Below, piece after piece: positions 51,701-61,836 of a stretch of DNA of 64,000 nucleotides; the stretch's first letter is position 1, and each line of letters begins with the position of its first letter. The notes beneath the pieces were generated by a model. That model saw nothing but the letters and a program-made list of their open reading frames with translations, was not told the DNA's origin and searched no databases. Both the position numbers and the translations under genes were made by a program. Origin of the DNA: Dioscorea cayenensis subsp. rotundata (Eukaryota; Streptophyta; Magnoliopsida; Dioscoreales; Dioscoreaceae); contig NC_052481.1 of NCBI RefSeq assembly GCF_009730915.1, positions 186,001 through 250,000 of the forward strand, written 5' to 3'.

Positions 51701-54700
51701 TTTTATTTCTTAGGGTTAATTTTTCAGTTAGTCACCCAACTATAACTAATTATCACTTCGGTCACCCAACTTCAAAATGTATCAAAACAGTCACCCAACT
51801 AATAATGTCTTTCACTGGTCAGTCACCAGAGAGATTCCGGCAAATAAAATCTTGCGTGGCAGTCGGAATAGCTGAGTCAGCATTATTTAACCATGTCAGC
51901 AGTCTAACTTGGCTTGTCCACGTCAGAGAAACTTGCTGACTAGAGTTAAGAACATCCACATCATCATCTTTCTTCTTCGTTCTTCATCCTCAATTCAGAA
52001 GGAGCGAGGCGACGATGTCTTGTGCGGAATATAGCGTAGTTTTCGGTGATGGCGAAGTCGTGGAGGAAGGATGGCTCACGAACGGAGAAGATGGGAACGT
52101 CAGTGAGCTTGTTGCCGTCCTTGTCAAACCGAAAGTAGGTGACAAATGGAGGGATTGGGCCGTAAAGGAAGGCAAAGAGCTCGCTGGTGGTAGGATCTTT
52201 CTTGGGATGAGCGGTCATGCCCATGAAGAGTTCGCCGGAGAAGTCTTCACGGCCGAGAATGGAGATGTCGCCATCGGTGGTGGAAAGGTGGAGGGAGTAA
52301 GGTGTTGGAGAATGATTTGATCTGGAAATTAGCAACAGTTTCAGAGACATAAAGCTGAATACAGTGAAGCATGGGAAATGCAAAAGTTTGATCAGTCTTT
52401 ATTTTGCCTGTCTTTGGGACTAGTTAATCGATGTTTTTGTTGTTTATGTTTGATGTTTAAGTATGTCTAAATGATGCTGTATGAACTCTATATATTCTAA
52501 ATTATGTTATGGTATGAAGCATCAAGTAATTAATATCAGTGTGTTCTTCATTCACTGAAACATCTGAGTTCTTGTACCTTGTTCTTCTTCTGATATTTCT
52601 CTTGAGTGTGTTTCAGATCCTATCATAAGGGAGGTCTGACTCGCCGAGAGCATAGAGACGGCCGGCGAAGAAACTTAGACTGGTGTTAGCTAAGCCAGTT
52701 CCCTGAGTCACGCTCATTTGATCAGTGAGGAAGCTGGCGGCAGTGACGGCACCGCGCGCAACTTCGGCATAGCCGTGGAAGCCGGAGAAGACGTTTGGAA
52801 GGACGGGAGCGTAGGTGCGGACAAAGCGGGAGAAAAGAAGAGATGGCGAAGAGGAGGAGGGAGTGGAGCATGCCGTCGCCGTCGAAGAGATGGTGAGCAC
52901 TGCGAGGGAGATATTGAGGGTTGGGGGACGCTTTTGCGGATGTAGACGCCGTCAGGCGAGACAAGGTGGTATCTGGCCGTGAATGATGGGGCATGGGGTC
53001 GGGGGAGCTCTGGAGACCCGGGCGAAGTTGTCGAAAAAGGATGTTGCAGGGATCGAGCGGAGGGCTGGAGGAGAGGTGGGTCAATGAAGTTGTTTATGAT
53101 ATCATCCAAAGCGTTGCGAGTAGGTGGCGGCCGATGAGAAGGGATGTGGGACGTTCTTAACCCCTAGTCGACAAGTTTTTCTGACGTGGACAAGCCAAGT
53201 TAGATCTGCCGACATGGTTAAATAATCTTGACTCAGCTATTCAGTGCACGCAAGATTTTATTTGCGGAATCTCTACGGTGATCTGACCGGTGAAAGACAT
53301 TATTAGTTGGGTGACTGTTTTGATACATTTTGAAGTTGGGTGATCGAAGTGATAATTAGTTAAAGTTGGGTGACTAAGCGAAAAATTAACCCCTCAAAAT
53401 TTATAACACTGATAATGCATATTTAAAGTTTTGCATCATTTCCATTACCATACTAATTATTTTTTAACATAAAAGAACTTTGTCTTATTTTTTTTATTTT
53501 TTACGTTTCTAACCCTTTAATATTTGCTTTTCACATCAATATTTCCATCTATATATTACAAGTTTGTCATGTATATTAATTTTTTTGCTTTCTCGTTACT
53601 CGGCAAAATTCTGTTTCAGAGAGTTGCTTGTTTCCATTCGTTTCAATGAGCCTGGATGGCAGTGGTCAGGTAGCTTCCTTCCTGATTTCCTAGGAGATAC
53701 ACAAGTCAAAATGCTCAATTATGCCTCTGGTGCACTAAACATGGTTCGAGCTGAAGTACAGAATGCTGATTTAGCCATTCATGATAACATGACAAGGAGC
53801 TCTGATGGAAATTCCATGACACAATTAATTCTTCTATCTGATGACGAAACTGGGTTTATGCCATACAGGATAGACAATTTTTCAATGGAGGTAACTGATA
53901 TGATTTTTTCTCTTCCAAATTGTTGTTTGTTCTTTTGTTCAGGGAGGCACATTTATTCTTCTAAGTCTGTATCTTTTGTTAAGTGATCCAAACTTAAGAT
54001 TTAGATGATCACTCAGTCTAACATTCTAAAAGCTGCATGTAATATTTACCCACCACAAAAGAAGAAGAAAAAACAGGGAAAAAATGGCTTATTATTACTA
54101 TTAAGAGGAATTTAAACCTCAAGATCCACAATTCTTTGTTGTTGTTGTTGTTTTTTTTTTGGTAATTTCCTTTTCATGGGGCCATTTTTCTTATGGTAAA
54201 GATGTGTTCCATATGGTCATTCTTGCAGAGGCTGCGAATTTACCAGCAACGATGTGAAAACTTTGAAACCTCTGTGAATCCTTACACTTCTTGCCAATAT
54301 GCATGGGATGAACCTTGCTATCCTCATCGTCTTGTTGTTGAGGTTGATATTTGTTTCCTTTTCCTGCTTCCTATGTTGCATTTTTGACATAATGCCAATG
54401 GTTTCATATTATCACTTGTAGGTGCCTGGTGAGCGCATTTTGGGTACATACTGTCTTGATGATACCAGAGAATATATGCCCATTTTCCTTCCCTCAACAT
54501 CTGATGTATGTACTGGATTTATTTCATCTTGATGACATTTTTTTTTTCTGCAGTTTGATTTATTTGGGTACCATTGTTTGGTGGTAACATTGGGAAGTAT
54601 ATTTTTGGTGTGCTTGCCAAGAATTCAACTTTAAATGTACTTTATATTTAATCATCATGGGTTGTAGTATTGATTATGATGATCATGCTAAATGCGTAGT

Positions 54701-56777
54701 TTGGTAGTTGTTTTCACTATTTTGTACCGTAGATTATTATTTGTACCATAGAAATGCACCAAATTAGCGCACATCGTTCCTGCAATCATCTTAATTTAAC
54801 ATAAGAGTATGATTTGCTCAACAAATGTAGGTGTAGTAGCAATAACATAGGAGTATGATTTGCTCAACAAATGCAGGTGTAGTAGCATTTAGCATACCTC
54901 AACTCATTGTATGCTCCTAACACATTATTGTGGTCTAATGGCAAGGCTGATTTATCTTATAAACATGTTGTTTTCATATGTTGTTTTATTGCAATGAATC
55001 AACAGCTTTTGTTAAACTCTGTTAGTACATATGTATGGCGATGAGGAAAAGGTTGTTAATTACTTGATAGACAAAATCAAGTGATGCCTGTTTCAGTGGG
55101 CCTTGTGACTTTTCAATCCCAAAAATATCCTGGTGTACAGTAAAAATAAAATGTTATTTCCGATCAAAATGCCCAATATATTAATGTGCATGGCAAGTCA
55201 GCTAACCTTTCAATAGTTCATTTAATGAAACTAGACTTTCAAGGCAGGTGTTCTCATGATTGAAAAAACGCCAGGTCCTTAAACTAGACCTATCATGATT
55301 AATACAATTTTTTTTGCCTGGTAGTTGACATCTTAGGTGCATGGATATCCTAGAAATGAGATTAGAAATAAGATGCTAATTATCTGCCATGTTTGATGAT
55401 GTTATTTGGTGTTTAATGTGTGATCCACGTCTATACTGGAGTCCATTGCTTTTAATTTTCTAAATTGCTAACTAGCAATAGATAATTAATCAAAACTGCC
55501 AACCTGATACTCTGGTTTATCTTAAAATATATATATATATATAAACTTTTTGCACTTCAATGTGAGAAATTCGACATATTGTATAGGTGATTGTGGATCT
55601 GGCCTTGCCTGGCCAGATATCATAGAGATCATAAATATCTCCTCTGTAGGGCCTTTCTACCATAAATATCTTTATCTTGCATAAGTTCCTGTGGATTATG
55701 AATCATTTTTATGATTGTTATTATTATTTTGAATTTTGGATATCATGTGTTTTTTAGCATCACTTACCAGTGTTTAACTCATGTTGATGCCACTTACATT
55801 TTTATGCTCCTTAGAAGGCATGCCTGCTTTTTGTTGACAAATTTGACAAAGTTTGTCTTACTATTACCTAGTTCTACTCTTTGCTTGGGTGGTTAGTTTA
55901 TTGTTTGATATATCCATTGCTTGTCTTTGATATAGCTTTTTCACTGAAATGATTGCTTTTCTGGGATTAATATCACTTCCCTGATTCTCTGACATCTTAA
56001 TGGAATATTCAGAAACCTGATAGAAGATTTCATATCTCGATAACTGCTGAAGGAGCAATTAAGGTTCACCTCTTACATAACTCCCCTCGACAAAACTCTT
56101 CATTCATGGGATTTAATTTGGCTCTTGCATCATGCATTGCAGGTCTTCAGCATTGTTGATTTAAATTGCCATGTAGTGAAAGATGTGAAGGAGACTGGGC
56201 TTTTTGGATTGAAGGAAAAGAAGGAAGTTAATCAGAAGCGACGGTGTAATGATGATTTCAGTGAGATGATTACATTGCATCTGCCTTTTGTTGGAGTTTC
56301 TTTGATGAACTCATCCCCACAGGTGTGAATAATGGAACTGCTTTGTGATAATGTTTATGACCTCAAATTTTTTTTGCCCTTGAGCTATGTTACAACTCAT
56401 GGGTTTCACTCAATAAAATTGCTTATGACGGAAATATACTCTTGTCCACGCAGGAATTGGTTTTTGCATCTATGAAGGATACAACCATTCTTTTGTTCCA
56501 GAGTTTGGATCAGCAGAAGTTTTTGTTCCAGATATTATCCCTGCAAATCGATAATCAGTTGCCTGATACCCCATACCCTATCACATTATCCTTTGATAAT
56601 GAACTTAGGGGAAGATCTTCCAGCTATTTAAAAAGTAAAGAACATTTGGTTAGAGTCCAGAATGCCAATATATCATGTGATAGTGCATTGGAGTCTGTCT
56701 TTCATTTGGCAGCTGCAAGATGGAGGAAGCCAGATCCTTCTTTGATTTCCTTTGAATATGTGAATTTATGGTATGTA

Positions 56778-56822
<45 letters not shown>

Positions 56823-59800
56823 TTTATTTTTATTTTTATTTTTATTTTTATTTTTATTATTATTGTTTTCATCATCGTCATCTTTGTTCATGATTCATTT
56901 CAATTTACTCATCACTTAGTTTACACAATGTACTGCAGGTTGGCTCCCCTATGCATTGAGTTTGATGAGCAAATTCTTTCAAGCTTACTTGAATTCTTCA
57001 GGACAATATCATCTAGATTGCTGAGTCAGACCATTCAAAATGATTTTCAACTGCACACTCTAGAATATGGCACATCATCCATAAAACAATTCCTTCCAAC
57101 TGTCCTTGATTATCAGAATGGGCAATATAGCTTGTCAGGAATTTCAAAGTGCTTGGAAACTAAGAGTACTATATCATTACCTTCAGTAGCTCCAATTGGA
57201 GCTCCATGGCAACAAATTTATCTGTTTGCTAGGAAGCAGAAGAAGATATATGTTGAGTTTTTTGAGTTGGCTCCTATCAAGTTGTCTATAAGGTGAAGCT
57301 CTTAAATATTGAAGATGCTATTCCATTTGCGGTTAGAAACTATTAGAGTACAATGTGTGTTTCCCTGAGGAAGGAAGTAAATTCCTGTTACAATCTCTTC
57401 TTTCTTCAATTATTCTACTCGATCTAACTTAAGGTTTTCCATGTTAAAGCTTTTCAAGCACTCCATGGATGGTGAGGAATGACACTCGTGCAGAAACAGA
57501 AACTTTTATCCGCATAAGTGGTGCAAGTTTTCAGGTACAACTGAAAAATCTATTGCAAAAGTTATTGTTTCTTTTATTATATAACTCACTTAGGTGATTG
57601 TTATTTTGGCTGATAGTTTGAATTTAACTGGCATCAAAATTACTGAATGTTATCATCTGTGGGCACTCTAAAATAGATAGAAGTTATTTTTTTTCTTTTT
57701 TTTTATTAGATAGCTTGGTGCAGTTGTTGAATCATAAGGCCAGGTTTGCTTCCATATTGGTTAATATAACTTTTCTTTTCATGCACTACTCATTCAAAAT
57801 ATATTTAATGGCAGAGAGGTCTCATGGCACTCATTGATGTCGAGGGTGTACCAGTTCATCTTAGACAACTGACTCTGGAGCATCTTATGGCTAGCAAGGA
57901 GTCAATCCAGGAAATTCTTACAAGGCATTACACTAGACAGCTGCTTCATGAAATTTACAAGGTGAAGTTTCGCTGCGAGATGAATGCAGTAGTTTGCAAC
58001 TAAAATGTGATTATAATCAGATTCCACAAAAGATTAACAGATTGTGAAGGGTTTATCCTGTGTGCAGTCCACTTGTATCATTGGACTTTCTATATTTAGA
58101 TTATGCTGAGAGAAAAAGGTTTATAAATTTAAGATCATTGATGAATCCTATCTTTCACATTCTCAAAAGTATATAGTGTAGTGTTGCATCAAACATCTTT
58201 AAATTTGAATGCCATAATTTTTTAAATTGAAGAGTTGGCTACTACGTATGAAGAAATTATGTGAAAAGATACTTAATTACCTTCTAGTTTGCGCTTTAGA
58301 AATACCTTTCTCATGATGGTTTGGTCTGTTTCTTTATCTGTCAATTGCAAAGAAGCTTGCTAACTGTAAGCATTTCCTTTTGCTTGCATGATTATTCGTG
58401 CTTTGCTTTCAGGTATTTGGCTCTGCTGGTGTTATTGGAAATCCAATGGGTTTTGCAAGAAATGTTGGAGTTGGTATCAAGGATTTTCTCTCAGTTTCTA
58501 GCAAAGGAATTGTGCAGGTATGTGATATTAATCTCATATTCTCATAAGTGCCGTATTTTAACTTATAACTGATTTTTTCAGAGCCCTAGTGGTCTCTTTA
58601 CTGGCATAGCACAAGGATCAAAAAGCCTCCTTAGTAATACAGTTTACGCTATTAGTAGTGCTACTACTCAGTTCAGTAAAGCTGCTCACAAGGTATAACT
58701 GCCACTCTTTTAATGAGTGATTTCTGCAGAGTTCAGGAGCTTTTTACTTTTTTTAAATTATACTTTATGCAGGGTATTGTTGCCTTCACATTTGATGAAC
58801 ATACAACCAACATGGATGGGCAGCGGAAGGGTTCAGATTCTGGCAACAAAGGTCTAGTAAATGAATTCTTGGAGGTAAATGTTTATATTTGCTGTAGATT
58901 ATCCTAGAATAGTTTAGAAATCCTCATCATTTTTGTTATTATTCATTTTTGTTTTTTATGCTTTCATTCTTTTACCACATTGTACAAGATTTGGCAGCTG
59001 ACCATGCCATGAGTTCCAGGTAGGCAGACCATGCCATGAGTCCCAGGTAGGCACCATTGTAGTGAAATGATGTCAACTGAATTGCCCAATTGGGGAACCC
59101 TTACAATTTACAGTGTCCTGTTATTCTACAATCAATAAACTACTCATCATCTTTGCAGTAATCAAATAAGGCCTATTAGTATTTAGCACAACTGCTTCTT
59201 CACGTACTACTGCTCCAAAAAATTAGAAAATGAGTACCTAGCATAACTGCTTCTACTCTTGATTGCTGCACACTTTTTAAAACCTCCCATGACTTGCTGG
59301 GGTGCTTGAAATATTTTCTTCTGATCAAACCCTCAGGAGGTGTTTGGTTGGCCTTTTATTTATAGCCTATTTTTGTTTTGTCTTATTATCAATTTCTTGA
59401 TTATTATGTCTATTTTTCATCTATTATGCTAGTCCTCTTTACCATTTTAACTAAATTGTTTGAGTTTGGAAAGTAGATTGTTTTCAATGGATAATATGTT
59501 ATCTAGAAGACAAAAGCGGAAACTGAACTGAAACTAATAACTTTTTTCCAAAGCTATTTTACAGTATGCTATACTTCCATTTCAATGCAATACTCGTAAC
59601 TCGTAAGCGATTGAGCAGTGTATGATTTACTAGTGGAGAAAATAATCTTGTGGAACTCATTATTTTCACAACTAATCTTCAAAGGAGTAAAAGTTCATGC
59701 TGTTGTGTTACGGACATGCAAGCTTTTTTCCTTTGTGTGTGGGGGTGGGTGTGGGTGTGTGTTCTGACTAAATCATTGTGGTAGCAGTGTTCCCTTACTT

Positions 59801-60954
59801 TTCTCTACTGGCCCTGACCCTTACTAGATGCATTTTCATGGTCTTCTTTGTTTGTGAAGACATGTTTATGCTGTTGTACAACTGGTGTGTGTGTGTTGTG
59901 TTTTCTAACTAAATCATTGTGGATGCAGTGTTCCGTTAATTTTGGCTACTTACCCTTATTAGATGAATGTCCATGATTTTCTTTGTCTGTGAAGAGTTCA
60001 AACAGATTGCTTGGCTTGTTTGGTGTATTGTTGATGACAGCTCATTTACATTTTTGGAATCTGTGATGGATTGACCGTGTGCCTCTTTCTTACCTTCATC
60101 TCCTTCAGGGCCTCACAGGATTACTCCAATCCCCAATCAAAGGCGCTGAAAAGCATGGGCTTCCTGGTGTTCTTTCAGGTAGCTCTAGGAAGCAACTATC
60201 ACTATCGTTATTAGTTTGTATATGAAACTACATGTTGTAATGTTTCCAGCAATGTGTTTATTTATTCATTCCTTCAGGAATTGCAATGGGTACTGCTGGA
60301 CTCGTGGCAAGACCGATGGCTAGCATTTTTGAAGCCATGGGCAAAGCAGCGCAGAGCATCAGAAACCGAAGCAGCCCCCACCAAGCTAACCGCTTCCGAG
60401 TCCGGCTTGCAAGGCCTCTATCGAGGGAACTTCCTTTATCGCCGTATTCCTGGGAAGAAGCTATTGGAGTATCAGCTCTATTACAAGCAGATGAATCAAG
60501 GCTTAAGGATGAGAGATTCATAATGTGCAAGGAACTCAAACAGGAAGGGAAATTCATTGTCATCACTGATCGACTATTCGTGGTTGTATGGTGCGCCCAG
60601 TTGGTTGGTTTTCGTTCTCCAGAGTTTGTTGGTGTCGCCACTGACCCAGGGTGGGTGATCGAAACTGAGATGAACCTGGAGAGTGTTGTTCATATAGATA
60701 GGGAAGAGAACACAGTGAATATTGTGGGAAGCAATCTGTCGTCTAAACAGACCAAAGGCAGCGCGAATAAGAATCGAAGATGGAGCCCTCCTCCATCCTC
60801 ACCCCTTTTCCAAGTTAGTGTGGATCTTCCAAATGAGGAAGAAGCAATGGGAGTTCTACAGCTTTTAGTATCTGCCATCGAACAAGGCCGGGAGCTGAGG
60901 CGGGGTGTGCACATCTTAGAGCGAAGCAATCTAAGATGGAAGGATCTAGTGTGA
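48788..60954 (+). CDS. VPS13: VPS13-type (SHRUBBY-like) lipid-transfer protein, C-terminal exons
   Basis: Fifteen exons chain in phase: 49798-49914, 53620-53890, 54229-54342, 54422-54505, 56013-56063, 56143-56322, 56454-56770, 56939-57292, 57450-57534, 57815-57961, 58413-58517, 58582-58692, 58773-58874, 60109-60178 and 60278-60954 (TGA). The gene's 5' part is missing: 48788-49797 shows no clear exon and is probably intron. Features include YVICNACKKDICYKQKGTD (exon 1 seen), the VAB/SHR-BD-like region with PGERILGTYCLDDTREY, the VPS13 C-terminal block VFGSAGVIGNPMGFARNVGV and GLTGLLQSPIKGAEKHGLPG, and a PH-like end (LKDERFIMCKELKQEGKFIV). The protein bridges membranes and carries lipid; the C-terminus typically targets the organelle. 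It is frame-perfect, unlike transketolase. The 3.7-kb first intron carries a TIR element. Confidence 0.93.
51713..53392. mobile_element. 1.68-kb TIR element (Pack-MULE-like) inside a VPS13 intron
   Basis: About 245-bp terminal inverted repeats, 51713-51960 and 53145-53392, start GGGTTAATTTTTC and share GTCACCCAACT, CTTCAAAATGTATCAAAACA and GGCTTGTCCACGTCAGA. They are highly similar, so insertion is not ancient. Between them lies CCD4-derived sequence. Long GGG-starting TIRs that enclose a host gene fragment fit a Pack-MULE. However, I could not find a clean 9-bp target duplication next to the ends, so superfamily assignment is tentative. There is no transposase. Confidence 0.8.
51990..53115 (-). 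pseudogene. CCD4: Captured carotenoid cleavage dioxygenase 4 fragment, frameshifted
   Basis: CCD4 enzymes cleave carotenoids in plastids with a four-histidine iron site. Reading the minus strand from 53115, one frame gives NFIDPPL and DGVYIRKS. A second gives PNPQYLPRSAHHLFDGDGML, and a third gives RFVRTYAPVLPNVFSGFHG and GLANTSLSFFAGRLYALGES. After a likely intron (about 52370-52615) come DGDISILGREDFSGELFMGM, TAHPKKDP, YFRFDKDGNKLTDVPIF and SFLHDFAIT, ending near YAIF. The TAHPK and LHDFAIT histidine motifs are present, but the first 90 or so residues and the C-terminal third (last iron histidine) are missing. Frame changes within exon 1 rule out an intact product. Retention of an intron-like segment indicates DNA-level capture. 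Confidence 0.85.
54797..54888 (+). repeat. 46-bp tandem duplication in a VPS13 intron
   Basis: TAACATARGAGTATGATTTG begins at 54797 and 54843, with both copies running to GTGTAGTAGCA and differing at only two positions. Confidence 0.85.
56771..56938 (+). repeat. Compound microsatellite intron, in frame and stop-free
   Basis: The intron between the exons ending 56770 and starting 56939 is 168 bp, a multiple of three. It is built of (ATT)n followed by (TTTTTA)n. Read in the flanking exon frame it has no stop and would add 56 residues, mostly Ile and Phe. Splice borders are G|GTATGT and CTGCAG|G. Confidence 0.85.
59735..59990 (+). repeat. About 140-bp diverged direct duplication in a VPS13 intron
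   Basis: A GTGTGTG run followed by CTRACTAAATCATTGTGG, GCAGTGTTCC and a CCCTTAYTAGATG tail occurs at about 59735-59830 and again at 59885-59965. A shorter pair (GACCATGCCATGAGTYCCAG, 27 bp apart) lies at 59001-59050. Confidence 0.65.
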
Positions 60955-61780
60955 ATGATTCATTTTTATTGACGGAAATGCCAGTGTTTTTCAATTCAGT
61001 ATGCAGCACTATCTTTCACTGTGATAGACCACACACCCACACAAAGGGATCTTTCTTTCAACCTGCATATTTGTGTAGATATATAGCCTAAAGGAAAGTA
61101 GCCGTAAAACATTAACTCGTAGTTTGTTGTAAGCGAGAGGAAGACTATGTTTTTCCATACATGATTTATCACTGTAAAGCTTTTGTTCTCTTCTTCTTTT
61201 CTTATATGATGAGCAATATCACATTTATTCGGTCTCCTACAACCAGTAATATTTTTTAATAATATAAAATTTTTCAAGATTTAAACTTAAAAAAAAAAAC
61301 AAATTTATACTAGATAAGCATATCTTTATTTAAGGTTTATATAGTTAGGGATATATATGATGTAAAGCGCATTTTAAAGCTCAATAATATAGTATTCTCA
61401 TTTTAAGTAGGTTTTAATTTTGAATCTCTCTAAAAAAAAATTATTCATTAGGTTAAAAAATATATATATTCATTTATAAATAAAAAAAAACAAAAAAACA
61501 AAACAAAACAATGCGATTAGATACGACGAGATGTTGCTGACGTGGAGCAAGGAGGGAGGTCCATTGCGGAGGAGAGAATCTAATTCGGCAAGGCAAGGCC
61601 TCTACTATAAGACTACCCTTATCCGCACCCTTTCTTGTCTCCTTGCGATCCATGTAATCATAATAACCTCTCACGAGAACCCTATCCTTCTCTATTCTTC
61701 ATCCTCCTCCTCCTCCCTCCTCCTCTTCCCTCTATCACCTCTTCGACCTCTCTCTCTCTCTCTCTCTCTCGTTTCTTCTC
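60955..61780. promoter_or_regulatory. VPS13 3' flank and START-gene promoter/leader
   Basis: 60955-61200 is probably VPS13 3' UTR. 61240-61510 is AT-rich. 61690-61770 is a pyrimidine-rich leader with (TCC)n and (CT)n runs, common in plant 5' UTRs. An in-frame ATG at 61531 would extend the START protein by 102 low-complexity residues but is judged non-coding. Confidence 0.45.
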
Positions 61781-61807
61781 ATGGACCCCCATCTCTCCAT
61801 TCTCTGA
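61781..61807 (+). promoter_or_regulatory. Eight-residue upstream ORF before the START-domain gene
   Basis: ATG at 61781 encodes MDPHLSIL and stops at TGA 61805-61807, 29 nt before the main ATG at 61837. It lies directly after the CT-rich leader, so it is likely transcribed; a translational effect is inferred. Confidence 0.4.
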
Positions 61808-61836
61808 TTAGGTGGGGGATCCTCGGAATTTTTGCA

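Noticed and set aside
56442-57296. Single 284-codon exon in the VPS13 gene
   Set aside because: The family alignment skips 56771-56938, which has proper donor and acceptor sites; the open frame is a stop-free intron, reported as a finding instead.
61531-61836. N-terminal extension of the START protein from ATG 61531
   Set aside because: It would encode Ser/Leu low-complexity sequence from TCC and CT repeats typical of a leader, and the membrane anchor follows directly after ATG 61837.
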